Assembly (NCBI RefSeq): GCF_902499125.1
Contig: NZ_CABVPX010000010.1
Coordinates: forward strand, 124,001-188,000
Origin: Burkholderia arboris
GTDB lineage: Bacteria > Pseudomonadota > Gammaproteobacteria > Burkholderiales > Burkholderiaceae
Direction: 5' to 3'
DNA: 64,000 bases
Part shown: positions 19,407-28,144 of the stretch, piece by piece
Layout: each line of letters begins with the position of its first letter
Numbering within the stretch: position 1 is the stretch's first letter
The notes under the pieces: model-generated
Seen by the model: the letters and a program-made list of their open reading frames with translations, nothing else
The model's database searches: none
Told to the model about the DNA's origin: nothing
Translations under genes and position numbers: made by a program

Positions 19407-20819
19407 TTACGACCAGTTCGCGTGGAAGCTGCCCGGCTTGTCGGTGCGCTCGAACGTGTGCGCGCCGAAGAAGTCGCGCTGCGCCTGCACCAGGTTCGCC
19501 GGCAGGCGTTCGGAACGGTAGCTGTCGAAGTACGCGACTGCCGACGCAAACGCCGGTACCGGCACGCCGGCCTTCACCGCGGCGACCACGACATCCCGCA
19601 GCGCCGTCTGGTAGTTCGCGGCGATGTCCTTGAAGTACGGGTCGAGCAGCAGGTTCGCGAGCGCCGGATCCTTGGCATAGGCGTCCGTGATCTTCTGCAG
19701 GAAGCGCGCGCGGATGATGCAGCCCGCGCGGAAGATCTTCGCGATCGTCCCGAGATCGAGGTTCCAGCCGTACTCTTCCGACGCCGTGCGCAGTTGCGCG
19801 AAGCCCTGCGCGTACGAGATCACCTTGCTCAGGTACAGCGCGCGGCGCACCGCTTCGACGAACGCGGCGCGATCGCCGTCGAACGGCGCAGCGGCCGGGC
19901 CCGACAGGATCTTGCTGGCCGCGACGCGCTCGGTCTTCAGCGACGACAGCACGCGCGCGAACACCGACTCGGTGATGAGCGGCAGCGGCACGCCGAGATC
20001 CAGCGCGTTCTGGCTCGTCCACTTGCCGGTGCCCTTCTGCGCGGCGCGATCGAGGATCACGTCGACGAGATGCTTGCCGGTCTCTTCATCCTTCTTGCCG
20101 AAGATCTTCGACGTGATCTCGATCAGGTAGCTGTCGAGCTCGCCCTGGTTCCATTCGGTGTACACCGCGCCGAGTTCGTCGTTGGTCAGGCCCGCGACGT
20201 CCTTCAGCACCGAGTAGCTTTCGGCGATCAACTGCATGTCGCCGTATTCGATGCCGTTGTGGACCATCTTCACGTAGTGGCCCGCACCGTCCGGGCCCAT
20301 GTATGCGACGCACGGCTCGCCGTCCGACGGCGCCTTCGCGGCGATCTGCTTGAGGATCGGCTCGACGAGGTCGTACGCGTCGCGCTGGCCGCCGGGCATG
20401 ATCGACGGGCCGCGCAGCGCGCCCTCTTCGCCGCCCGACACGCCGGTGCCGATGAAATGCAGGCCCGATTGCGCGAGCTCCTGGTTGCGGCGGATCGTGT
20501 CGGTGAAGTGCGTATTGCCGCCGTCGATCAGTACGTCGCCCTTCTCGAGCAGCGGCTTGAGCGATGCGATCGTCGCATCGGTCGCTTCACCGGCCTTCAC
20601 CATCATCAGGATCCGGCGCGGCGTTTCGAGCGACGCGACGAACGCCTCGAGCGTGTAGGTCGGCACCAGGTTGCGGCCGGGGAATTCGGCGATCAGTTCG
20701 TCGGTTTTCTCGCGGCTGCGGTTGTACACCGACACCGCGTAACCGCGGCTCTCGATATTGAGTGCGAGATTGCGGCCCATCACCGCGAGCCCGATCACAC
20801 CGATTGCTTGTTTGCCCAT
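19407..20819 (-). CDS. gnd: 6-phosphogluconate dehydrogenase, decarboxylating
   Basis: Oxidises 6-phosphogluconate to ribulose 5-phosphate and CO2 with NADP in the pentose phosphate pathway. The 470-residue protein is full length. It has the nucleotide-binding N-terminus [19 protein letters not shown], the substrate motif [19 protein letters not shown], the catalytic Lys/Glu region [17 protein letters not shown], and the C-terminal [12 protein letters not shown]. This long form resembles the E. coli-type Gnd. It is a single gene; the methyltransferase-like gene 97 bases upstream has the same direction but may have its own terminator. Confidence 0.97.
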   Translation of the reverse strand: MGKQAIGVIGLAVMGRNLALNIESRGYAVSVYNRSREKTDELIAEFPGRNLVPTYTLEAFVASLETPRRILMMVKAGEATDATIASLKPLLEKGDVLIDGGNTHFTDTIRRNQELAQSGLHFIGTGVSGGEEGALRGPSIMPGGQRDAYDLVEPILKQIAAKAPSDGEPCVAYMGPDGAGHYVKMVHNGIEYGDMQLIAESYSVLKDVAGLTNDELGAVYTEWNQGELDSYLIEITSKIFGKKDEETGKHLVDVILDRAAQKGTGKWTSQNALDLGVPLPLITESVFARVLSSLKTERVAASKILSGPAAAPFDGDRAAFVEAVRRALYLSKVISYAQGFAQLRTASEEYGWNLDLGTIAKIFRAGCIIRARFLQKITDAYAKDPALANLLLDPYFKDIAANYQTALRDVVVAAVKAGVPVPAFASAVAYFDSYRSERLPANLVQAQRDFFGAHTFERTDKPGSFHANWS

Positions 20820-20916
20820 TAGTCAATTCTCCGGAAAAAACGGGGCGCGACCCGAGCCGGGCCGCGCGCACAGGCGAAAGGATAGTGGAAACCCGGCGGC
20901 GATGCGCGCTTGCGTG

Positions 20917-21558
20917 TCATTGCTCCGCGTGCGGCAGCCGCCGGAACACGACGCTCAGGTTGTTCGCCGGCATCTCGACGACCTCGATGCAGTCGAGCCC
21001 GCGATCGAGGCCGAGCGCGACGACGGTCTCGAGATCGCGCACGCCCCACGACGGGTCGCGGCTGCGCAATTGCAGGTCGAAGGCTTCGTTCGACGGCGCC
21101 GTATGCCGGCCGTCGCGACGGTACGGGCCGTACAGGAACAGCACGCCGCCCGGTCGCAGCAGGCGCGATGCGCCCGCGAACAGCGCTTCCGTGCAGGCCC
21201 ACGGCGAGATGTGAATCATGTTGATGCAGACGATCGCGTCGAGCGCCGCGACCGGCCACGATGCGTCGCGCACGTCGAATGCCAGCGGTCCGGCGACGTT
21301 CGCGAGGCCCGCATGCGCGATCCACGCGGCGATCGAGTGCCGCGCCTGTTCGTCGGGGTCGCTCGGCTGCCAGCGCAAATCCGGCAATGCGTGTGCGAAA
21401 TGGACGACATGCTGGCCGGTGCCGCTCGCGATTTCGAGTACGTTGCCGCTCGCCGGCAGCACGCGGCGCAACACGTCGAGGATCGGCTCGCGGTTGCGTT
21501 CGGCCGCGGGCGCCAGCAACCGCGCGGCGGGATCGGGCGAAGGTTTTGCGCCAGTCAC
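20917..21558 (-). CDS. DUF938 / class I SAM-dependent methyltransferase-like protein
   Basis: A 213-residue protein with the DUF938 N-terminus LLAPAAERNREPILDVLRRVL and a Rossmann motif I (VLEIASGTGQHVVHFA), followed by an acidic motif II-like stretch (WQPSDPDEQARHSIAAW) and CINMIHISPW. It is therefore likely to bind S-adenosylmethionine; the methyl acceptor is unknown. The GTG at 21558 overlaps the sirtuin stop by four bases (GTGA), so translation is coupled. DUF938 proteins also occur in animals (METTL26) without a settled function. Confidence 0.87.
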   Translation of the reverse strand: MTGAKPSPDPAARLLAPAAERNREPILDVLRRVLPASGNVLEIASGTGQHVVHFAHALPDLRWQPSDPDEQARHSIAAWIAHAGLANVAGPLAFDVRDASWPVAALDAIVCINMIHISPWACTEALFAGASRLLRPGGVLFLYGPYRRDGRHTAPSNEAFDLQLRSRDPSWGVRDLETVVALGLDRGLDCIEVVEMPANNLSVVFRRLPHAEQ

Positions 21559-22451
21559 GATGCCTGCTCCAGTGTGTTGCCGCGCAGACCCAGCCGCGCC
21601 GTGAGCGCGTCGAGCGCGGGTGCGCACGGCGCCTCGACCTTCAGCGTCAGTATCGGATCGGCGCGCGTATGGCCGAGATTGAGCGCGGCGACCGGCTTCT
21701 GCTGCGCCTGCGCCCATACGCAGAAGCGGTAGCCGGAATACACCATCAGCGACGAACCGACGACGAGCAACGCATCGGCCGCATCGAGCGCCTGCGACGC
21801 CAGCGCGACGCGCTCGCGCGGCACGTTCTCGCCGAAAAACACGACCGCCGGCTTCAACAGTCCGCCGCACTCGGGGCACGCCGGAATGCGAAACGAATCG
21901 AGCGCAGCCCATTCGAGGTGCGCGTCGCCGTCCGCGGCCGGCTCGGCCTGCGCGCCCAGCAGTTCGGGATTGTCGGCTTCGAGCACGGCCTGGATCGTCG
22001 CCCGCGCGTGATGCGCGCCGCATCCAAGGCAGGTCACGCCGTTGATTCCGCCGTGCAGCTCGATCACGTCGCCGCTGCCCGCGCGCTGATGCAGGCCGTC
22101 GACGTTCTGCGTGACGAGGCGCTCGATCCGGCCCGCGCCACCGAGCCGCGCCAGCGCGACATGCGACCCGTTCGGCCGCGCGCGGCCGACGACGGGCCAG
22201 CCGATCATGCTGCGCGCCCAGTAGCGCCGCCGCGCGGCATCGGAGCCGAGGAATTCGTGGAGCTGGATCGGCGGCGAGCGCATCCATTGGCCGTTGCGGT
22301 CGCGATAGCCGGGAATGCCGGAATCGGTGCTGATGCCCGCGCCGGTCAGCACGAGCAGGCGCGGATGACGCTCGACGAACGTGTGCAGCGCATCGAGCGC
22401 GGCCGGATCGACGCCAGCGGTTGAGGGGTCGTGCAGGACTTTATCGTTCAT
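21555..22451 (-). CDS. NAD-dependent protein deacylase, sirtuin family
   Basis: A 298-residue Sir2-family enzyme that removes acyl groups from lysine using NAD. Motifs: LLVLTGAGISTDSGIPGYRD, TQNVDGLHQRAGS with ELHGGINGVTCLGC (catalytic His and first zinc Cys pair), PACPECGGLLKPAVVFFGE (second Cys pair), VVGSSLMVYSG, and LNLGHTRAD. All zinc Cys are present. The pattern is closest to the class II (SIRT4-like) group. The ATG at 22451 is used; the long upstream frame runs through the terminator region. The next gene overlaps it by four bases. Confidence 0.93.
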   Translation of the reverse strand: MNDKVLHDPSTAGVDPAALDALHTFVERHPRLLVLTGAGISTDSGIPGYRDRNGQWMRSPPIQLHEFLGSDAARRRYWARSMIGWPVVGRARPNGSHVALARLGGAGRIERLVTQNVDGLHQRAGSGDVIELHGGINGVTCLGCGAHHARATIQAVLEADNPELLGAQAEPAADGDAHLEWAALDSFRIPACPECGGLLKPAVVFFGENVPRERVALASQALDAADALLVVGSSLMVYSGYRFCVWAQAQQKPVAALNLGHTRADPILTLKVEAPCAPALDALTARLGLRGNTLEQAS

Positions 22452-22573
22452 GTTGGCAACGCGTGATCGGGTGCGCCGGCAGGCCGTGCGCCCGCACGGG
22501 CGGCCAGGCACGCCAGCACATGATACAGAACGCCGCGCGATCGGGCGGGCGCCCCCGCGGCAAACCGGCGCAC

Positions 22574-22609
22574 AAAAAAAGACGCCCATCGCCACTCGGC
22601 GACGGGCGC
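22574..22609 (-). terminator. Intrinsic terminator, minus strand, orphan
   Basis: GCGCCCGTCGCC and GGCGATGGGCGT form an 11-12 bp stem with loop GAGT and one G-U pair, followed by CUUUUUUU. It lies about 120 bases upstream of the sirtuin start, so it ends a transcript coming from upstream. Confidence 0.75.
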
Positions 22610-22645
22610 TTCAACAATTGATCCATCGGGGTAGTGGATCAACTG
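22574..22645 (-). ncRNA. Candidate small RNA with two stem-loops and an intrinsic terminator
   Basis: On the minus strand, a stem TTGATCCA/TGGATCAA with a nine-base loop holding CTACCCCGA is followed by AUUGUUGAA and then a terminator hairpin (GCGCCCGTCGCC, loop GAGT, GGCGATGGGCGT) and seven U. No protein gene on the minus strand ends here: the sirtuin begins downstream of it. A terminator without a gene, behind a structured segment with a C-rich loop, is the usual look of a bacterial small RNA. The 5' end is unknown and may lie further upstream. It could alternatively be the end of an unannotated short transcript or leader. Confidence 0.45.
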
Positions 22646-23048
22646 ACAGCACAACGTTGCGGCGCCCGCCATGCCGAGCATGAAGGACGCATTCCCCGGA
22701 CTACGCGTGTTCCGTGATGCCGCGCGCATCGCTGCGTTACCGGCTTGCCGATCCGCCCCGGCGCCTCGAACGCGTCACGCCGATGCCATACACGGCGCGC
22801 GAACGCATTCGCCGCGCGACGACTTGCGTTGCGCCATGGCATGACGATCCGGGATCCAGGCCGGGGCCATCCGCCCGCGTTCGCGGTTCATCCCCGACGG
22901 CCGACCGGGACCGGTCGGCCTCGTGCGTCACGCATGCACGTCGTCGTTCAGAACGAACCCGATTGCTCGGATGGAACGGAAAGCCGCCCGCTCACGTCGC
23001 CGCAATCAACGGCGAAGCGAACACCCTGGCAGGTCGGCGATTCATGTT

Positions 23049-23067
23049 TGCAACACGACATGTTGCA
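23049..23067. promoter_or_regulatory. Inverted repeat, possible operator
   Basis: TGCAACA and TGTTGCA are separated by CGACA, next to an AT-rich patch in otherwise GC-rich DNA. It looks like a regulator-binding dyad. It is 436 bases upstream of the GNAT start, so the target transcript is not clear. Confidence 0.35.
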
Positions 23068-23283
23068 TTTCGGTCTTTTTTCATTCTCTTGTCCCCGTCT
23101 TCGATACGTCCGACCCACTGAAGCGATTGCCGGGCCGACTGCGCCCGCGATCGCGCTCACGGCCCCTACAGATATGCAAGGAGCGCACCATGCTTCACGC
23201 CGCAAGGCCGCGCGGGCGGATACGCGGCTGCCGGCGCGAATCGCGCACCAGCAGAAAGCGCGAACGTTTCGAAACTGAAACGC

Positions 23284-23296
23284 GGGGGGGGGGGGG
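23284..23296 (+). repeat. Homopolymer run of 13 G
   Basis: Thirteen consecutive G lie about 206 bases upstream of the GNAT start. It is outside any supported coding region. Runs of this length are prone to slippage in replication and sequencing. Confidence 0.9.
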
Positions 23297-23502
23297 CGTC
23301 CGGTCGAGGACGTCCGGTCGCGCCTGCCTGCGCGCCGCTCACTCACGCCCCGGGCCGCGATCGCGGCGTTGCATCCGCGCGCCATCGCCGGCCGGCTTAC
23401 AATCGCCCCACAATGGCCGCCCGCACATGAGCGCATGTGCGGGCCGGATCTTGCCTCGCGCGCGCGGCGCTTCGCCGCCTGACCGGAGACCCCACCCGAC
23501 GC

Positions 23503-24234
23503 ATGACCGACGCAAACGACTGGCTGGATATCGACTACCGGACGCTGTTCCGGCTGCGCCCGGATCGCCGAATCGAACGCGAGAACGATCCCGGCTGCTC
23601 GCCCGGGCCGCGCTTCTGGCTGGGCCGATGCGCATGCGGCACGCTGGCGGGCGTCCGCGCCGACGTGCCTGCGGACCTTGCGGACGAACTGACGCGCATG
23701 GCCGACAGCGAGCCGCCGTTGTCGGACAGCGTTCAGCCTGCGCATCTCGAACGCTATCTCGCGCAGCTCGCGCCTGTTTCGCACTGGAACATCGGCCTCG
23801 TGTACGCGCTGCCGAACGCGCTTGAATTCGACACCGGCGCGCACGTCGCGCTGGTCGACGGCAACAGCGACGCAGGCCGGCAATTGCGGCAATCGCTGTC
23901 CACGCACGGAATGCCCGGCGGCCTGCGCTCGATGGGCTTGTGCAGCATCGCCGATTTGTGGGCGCCGTGGTGCGCCGCTGTCGTCGACAGCGAAGTCGTG
24001 TCGGTCGCGTTTGCCGCGCGGCTGTCCGATACCGGCGCCGAACTCGGTCTCGCAACGGCCCCGGCGTTCCGCGGGCGCGGCCTCGCGGCAGCCGTTACCG
24101 CCGCGTGGTCGCGGTTGCCGTCGCTTCGCACGCGCACGCTGTTCTACAGCACTGACCGCGACAACCGCGCGTCGCAACGCGTGGCGTCACGCCTCGGGCT
24201 CGTGCTGCGCGGCACGACGCTGCGGGTCACGTAG
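23503..24234 (+). CDS. GNAT-family acetyltransferase
   Basis: A 243-residue protein. The C-terminal third carries the acetyl-CoA site: ELGLATAPAFRGRGLAAAVTAAW (residues about 184-206, with the RGRG/A loop) and the closing strand LFYSTDRDNRASQRVASRLG. The N-terminal two thirds (DYRTLFRLRPDRRIE and the Trp-rich SHWNIGLVYALPNAL) resemble an extra domain found in some FR47-type GNATs. The ATG at 23503 begins MTDANDW; an upstream in-frame start at 23437 is less likely. The acceptor is unknown. The gene may be transcribed with the luciferase-like gene 108 bases on. Confidence 0.85.
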   Translation: MTDANDWLDIDYRTLFRLRPDRRIERENDPGCSPGPRFWLGRCACGTLAGVRADVPADLADELTRMADSEPPLSDSVQPAHLERYLAQLAPVSHWNIGLVYALPNALEFDTGAHVALVDGNSDAGRQLRQSLSTHGMPGGLRSMGLCSIADLWAPWCAAVVDSEVVSVAFAARLSDTGAELGLATAPAFRGRGLAAAVTAAWSRLPSLRTRTLFYSTDRDNRASQRVASRLGLVLRGTTLRVT

Positions 24235-24342
24235 CACCGGAGGGGACGGCACGGGCCGCCCCGCTCGCGCGTGACACAAACACGCTAGCATTCCGGCACG
24301 GCACCCCACACGTGCGCCCTGCCTCGCCCCAAAGGATCCGAC

Positions 24343-25302
24343 ATGACCACCCTCGCTCCCGCCCGCCCCGACGTCGCGCATCGCGTGTTTTGCACCGGGC
24401 GGCTGTCGATCGGCCTCACGCTTCCGCTGCTGCGCAGCGGCCAGATCGTCGCCGACTTCGACGAACAGCTCGAACTCGCCGCGCTGGCCGATACGCTCGG
24501 CTTTCGTGCGCTGTGGATTCGCGACGTGCCGCTGAACAGCGCCGACTATCCCGATCCGGTCGGCCATCTCGACCCGTGGGTGCTGCTCGGCGCACTGGCG
24601 GCGCGCACGCGCCGGATCGCGCTCGCCAGCGGCGCGATCGTGCTGCCGCTGCGTCATCCGCTGCATATCGCGAAAGGCGCGCTGTCGGTCGCGACGCTGT
24701 CGGGCGGACGCTTCATCCTCGGGCTCGGCTCCGGCGACCGGCCGCCCGAATACGCGGCGTTCGGCGTCGACGCGGAAACGCGGCGCGACCGCTATCGCGC
24801 GCACTGGGACGTCGTCGCGGCCGCGCTCGGCCTGCCGTCGCGCGTATTGCCCGACGAAGCGCCGCCCGATGCGCCCGAATTCACGCTGCTGCCGCGTGGC
24901 GACGACGCGGTGCCGATGCTTGCCGTCGGCTCGGGCGGACAAAGCGTCGACTGGATCGCACGGCATTCGATCGGCTGGATGACGTATCACCGCGATCCGG
25001 AAACGCAGCGCGCACGCTATTCGATGTGGCGCGCGGCGGTCGACCGGCTCGCTTCGCCGGACTTTCGTGCATTCGGCGTGTCGATGCGGCTCGATCTCGC
25101 CGCGGACCCCGATGCGCCGGCCACCGCGCTGCCGCTCGGTTACGCAACCGGGCGCCGCGCGTTGGTCGACATCCTGCGGGACATGCGTGCCGCGGGTACG
25201 CATCATGTCACGCTGAACCCAGGATCGGACCGGCCCGTACGGGAAGTCATCGAAGAAATCGCGGAGCACGTGCTGCCGTTCTTTCATGACGAAAATGCCT
25301 GA
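24343..25302 (+). CDS. Luciferase-like (LLM) flavin-dependent oxidoreductase
   Basis: A 319-residue TIM-barrel protein of the bacterial luciferase superfamily, which uses reduced FMN or F420. It has the N-terminal SIGLTLPLL strand, ADTLGFRALWIRDVPLN, the typical ASGAIVLPLRHPLHIAK, and GRFILGLGSGDRPPEYAAFG. The pattern matches the LLM group TIGR03571. AAAGGA precedes the ATG. The substrate is not predictable. The preceding GNAT gene has the same direction. Confidence 0.9.
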   Translation: MTTLAPARPDVAHRVFCTGRLSIGLTLPLLRSGQIVADFDEQLELAALADTLGFRALWIRDVPLNSADYPDPVGHLDPWVLLGALAARTRRIALASGAIVLPLRHPLHIAKGALSVATLSGGRFILGLGSGDRPPEYAAFGVDAETRRDRYRAHWDVVAAALGLPSRVLPDEAPPDAPEFTLLPRGDDAVPMLAVGSGGQSVDWIARHSIGWMTYHRDPETQRARYSMWRAAVDRLASPDFRAFGVSMRLDLAADPDAPATALPLGYATGRRALVDILRDMRAAGTHHVTLNPGSDRPVREVIEEIAEHVLPFFHDENA

Positions 25303-25648
25303 TTCATCAGGAATCCGAATCCACTTGATGAGATACACAGGCCGATCGTGACCGGACGAACGCTCACGTAACGACGCGCCGCGCGCCGGTGCCGGCGCCT
25401 GCCAACACGCGCTACAGGCGCCTAACGACCGGGCACGCAGGCTGCTCCCGCATTCCGGTCGGTCGGTCGCACGCCTGCGTCCGGCACCTGCCTGCGCGAA
25501 CGCGCCGCCAACGCCCGCGCCGCCTCGCGCATGCCCGATTCGAATAGTCGTCGACGGAACTATTCGGTCCCGATCGCGATCATGTTAACTTCCGTCCATC
25601 GTTCAGCCTGGCGGGCCGCGTGCCGATGCGCGCCCGCATGCCCACTCC
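25303..25648. other. Intergenic region upstream of MscS-like gene
   Basis: About 345 bases with no supported gene. It contains the inverted repeat described at 25541-25566 and otherwise GC-rich sequence. The MscS promoter is presumed to lie here. Confidence 0.4.
25541..25566. promoter_or_regulatory. Inverted repeat upstream of MscS-like gene
   Basis: CGAATAGT and ACTATTCG are perfect complements with a ten-base spacer (CGTCGACGGA). The dyad lies 83 bases before the channel start, where an operator would be expected. No known motif was matched. Confidence 0.4.
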
Positions 25649-28117
25649 ATGCGACATTTCCTTCTCGGCTGGCTGCTTGCCGCCTTCGTCTCGGCCGCCC
25701 ATGCGGCCGCCCCCGCCCCGGCCGCGGCGTCGGCCGCCTCCGGCACCGCGCCCGCCCTGACGCCGCAACAGGCCCAGCAGGCACTCAATGTGCTCGAAAA
25801 CCCGCGCGATCGCGCGCAGGTCGAAACGACGCTGCGCGCGATCGCAGCCGTCGGCGCCTTGAGTGCGCCTGCGGTCGCGGCCAGCGAAGCGGCCGCCGCC
25901 AGCGGCGCATCGGCTGCCGCCGCCCCGACCGCACTCACATCGAACGGACTCGCATCGCTGCTCGTCCGCCAGGGATCGCGCTGGACCATCGAAATCGGCG
26001 GCGCACTGAAGGAGTCGCTACGCTCGCTGCTCGATATCGGTTCGGTAGGAAGCTGGTGGCATGACAGGCTCGTGCGCGCCGACGAGCGCGCGAATCTCAC
26101 GCACGCGATCTGGATCATGCTCGCCGTGCTCGCGCCGGCGCTCTTCGTCGAATGGCTCGCGAAGCGGCTGCTGCGACGCGCGCTGGCCGCGGTGGCCGCA
26201 CGGCGCGGCGACGCATCGCGCCAAACAGCATCCGATCCCGCCGCACCGGACGCGGACGACGCGGAGCCGGCAGACACCGCCCCCCCGCCCGACGCTGCCG
26301 GCGCCGACACGCCGGACGCAGCCCCCTCGGCGTCGCCTGGACGAGGCCACGCGCGGCGGCACACCACACTGCTGCACCGGATGCCGCGCGCGCTCGTCAG
26401 CCTCGCGCTGCGCGTGGTGCCGCTGCTCGTGTTCGTCGGTGCAGCGAGCCTGACGATGTCGCTGATCGATGACGCAGGCACGCCGGTCGAATCCGCACTC
26501 GAAGCATTGATCGACATCTACGTGATCTGCCGGCTCGTCACGATCGTCAGCCGGCTGTTCTTCCAGCCCGATGCGCGGCAGTTGCGGCTGGTGCACATCA
26601 GCGACGCATGGGCCGATTTCGCGCAACGCTCGATCGCGCGGATCGCGATCGTGGTCGGCGCGTGCACGGCGGCCGTCGAGATCGCCGCGAACTTCGGCCT
26701 CAGCGAAGCCGGCCATGTCGCGCTGCTGAAGGCCGTCGCGCTCGTCGGGCACCTGATGATCTCGGTGCTGATACTCCAGTGCCGCCAGCCGGTCGCGGCA
26801 CGGATCCGTGCCGCCGGCGCCGACCGGCCGGCCTTCGCGGTCGTCGGCAACGCGCTCGCGGATGCCTGGGCGCCCGTATCGGTCTTCATCGTGATGGCCC
26901 TGTGGTTCGTCTGGGCGCTCGACGTCCACAACGGCTACCGCGTGCTGATCACTCTTGGCGGCCGTTCGATCGCCGTGATGATCGCGATGCGAATGGTGTC
27001 GATCGTCGTGTTCGGCGCGCTCGCGCGGCTGTTCCAGGGCCGCGACGAAGACCGCACGCTCGTCCATCTGCACGCGTACCGCTATTACCCGCTGCTGCGC
27101 CAGATCGTGTCGGGGGCGATCGGCATCGTGACCGTCGTGCTGCTGCTGCAGATCTGGGGCGTACCGGTCTTCCGCGCGTTCGAGACGGGCACGATCGGCC
27201 ACCGGCTCGCGTCCGCGCTGGTGACGATCGCGATCGCGGCGATCGTCGCGCTCGTCGTGTGGGAAGCGGCCAACATCGCGATCGAACGCCGCCTGCAGCG
27301 CTGGACGCGCGAAGGCAACCTGGTGCGCGCGGCGCGGCTGCGCACGCTGCTGCCGATGCTGCGTTCGCTGCTGTTCGTGATGATCGCGCTCGTCGTCGTG
27401 CTGACGGGCCTCAGCGAACTCGGCGTGAACGTCGGCCCGCTGCTGGCCGGCGCCAGCATCTTCGGCGTCGCGCTCGGTTTCGGCTCGCAGAAGCTCGTGC
27501 AGGACTTCATCACCGGGATCTTCCTGCTGATGGAGAACGCCATGCAGGTCGGCGACTGGGTCACGCTCGCCGGCGTGTCGGGCACGGTCGAATACCTGTC
27601 GATCCGTACCGTACGGCTGCGCGCGGGCGACGGATCGCTGTACACGATCCCGTTCAGCTCGGTGACGACCGTCAACAACACGAATCGCGGGCTCGGCAAC
27701 GCGGCCGTCAAGGTCAGCATCGCGTACGGCGAGGACATCGATCGCGCGATTGCGACGCTCAAGGAAATCGGCGCCGCATTGCGCGACGATCCGAAGTACC
27801 ACGACGGCATCCTGTCGGACTTCAGCTACTGGGGCATCGACCAGGTCGACGGCGCGGCGCTCGCGCTGGCCGGACAGATGCAGTGCACGGACGCGACGCG
27901 CTGGAGCGTGCAGCGCGAATTCAACCGGCGGATCGCGGAGACGTTCCGCGAACGCGGCATCCGGATCGCCAATCCGCAGCGCAGCCTGGTGGCCTATGCG
28001 GACGGATCCCGGCCTGCCGGCAATGGTGAAGGCGAGCACGCCACCGACAACGGCAACGCGCCGGCAACGGCAGGCCGGCCGCCGTCGCCCGGCAACGGGG
28101 AGCACAAGCCGGGCTGA
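25649..28117 (+). CDS. Large mechanosensitive channel of the MscS family (YbiO-like)
   Basis: An 822-residue inner-membrane protein. A signal-like N-terminus (MRHFLLGWLLAAFVSAAHA) and an Ala-rich periplasmic part come first, then several membrane helices (about residues 150-600), and the conserved MscS pore and beta domain: LAGASIFGVALGFGSQKLVQD (TM3, about residues 606-626), then IFLLMENAMQVGDWV and GTVEYLSIRTVRLR, followed by VNNTNRG. Length is that of YbiO rather than of MscS (286). Such channels release solutes after hypo-osmotic shock. The C-terminus is a Gly/Asn/Pro-rich tail. The region 690-760 at 26214-26350 encodes an Asp/Pro/Ala-rich linker of low complexity. Confidence 0.9.
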   Translation: MRHFLLGWLLAAFVSAAHAAAPAPAAASAASGTAPALTPQQAQQALNVLENPRDRAQVETTLRAIAAVGALSAPAVAASEAAAASGASAAAAPTALTSNGLASLLVRQGSRWTIEIGGALKESLRSLLDIGSVGSWWHDRLVRADERANLTHAIWIMLAVLAPALFVEWLAKRLLRRALAAVAARRGDASRQTASDPAAPDADDAEPADTAPPPDAAGADTPDAAPSASPGRGHARRHTTLLHRMPRALVSLALRVVPLLVFVGAASLTMSLIDDAGTPVESALEALIDIYVICRLVTIVSRLFFQPDARQLRLVHISDAWADFAQRSIARIAIVVGACTAAVEIAANFGLSEAGHVALLKAVALVGHLMISVLILQCRQPVAARIRAAGADRPAFAVVGNALADAWAPVSVFIVMALWFVWALDVHNGYRVLITLGGRSIAVMIAMRMVSIVVFGALARLFQGRDEDRTLVHLHAYRYYPLLRQIVSGAIGIVTVVLLLQIWGVPVFRAFETGTIGHRLASALVTIAIAAIVALVVWEAANIAIERRLQRWTREGNLVRAARLRTLLPMLRSLLFVMIALVVVLTGLSELGVNVGPLLAGASIFGVALGFGSQKLVQDFITGIFLLMENAMQVGDWVTLAGVSGTVEYLSIRTVRLRAGDGSLYTIPFSSVTTVNNTNRGLGNAAVKVSIAYGEDIDRAIATLKEIGAALRDDPKYHDGILSDFSYWGIDQVDGAALALAGQMQCTDATRWSVQREFNRRIAETFRERGIRIANPQRSLVAYADGSRPAGNGEGEHATDNGNAPATAGRPPSPGNGEHKPG

Positions 28118-28125
28118 CCATTCAA

Positions 28126-28140
28126 GGCGCGTGACGCGCC
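28126..28140. terminator. Short hairpin between convergent genes
   Basis: GGCGCG and CGCGCC pair around TGA, between the MscS stop and the TetR stop. No U-run follows, so it is at most a weak terminator. Confidence 0.35.
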
Positions 28141-28144
28141 GTGC

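Larger units (their letters stand above)
22452..23502. other. 1-kb intergenic region without supported protein gene
   Basis: Between the sirtuin start and the GNAT start, no open frame has convincing protein features. The stretch holds a minus-strand stem-loop plus intrinsic terminator (22574-22642), an inverted repeat TGCAACA-N5-TGTTGCA (23049-23067), a T-rich patch (23070-23100) and a run of 13 G (23284-23296). The translated frames here are Arg-rich shadows. Confidence 0.55.

Noticed and set aside
22448..22729. 93-residue minus-strand frame through the candidate small RNA
   Set aside because: It runs through a terminator hairpin and U-run into the sirtuin start, so it is unlikely to be translated as such.
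26018..28105. 695-residue minus-strand open frame
   Set aside because: Antisense to the MscS channel, with the same compositional bias as other shadows.
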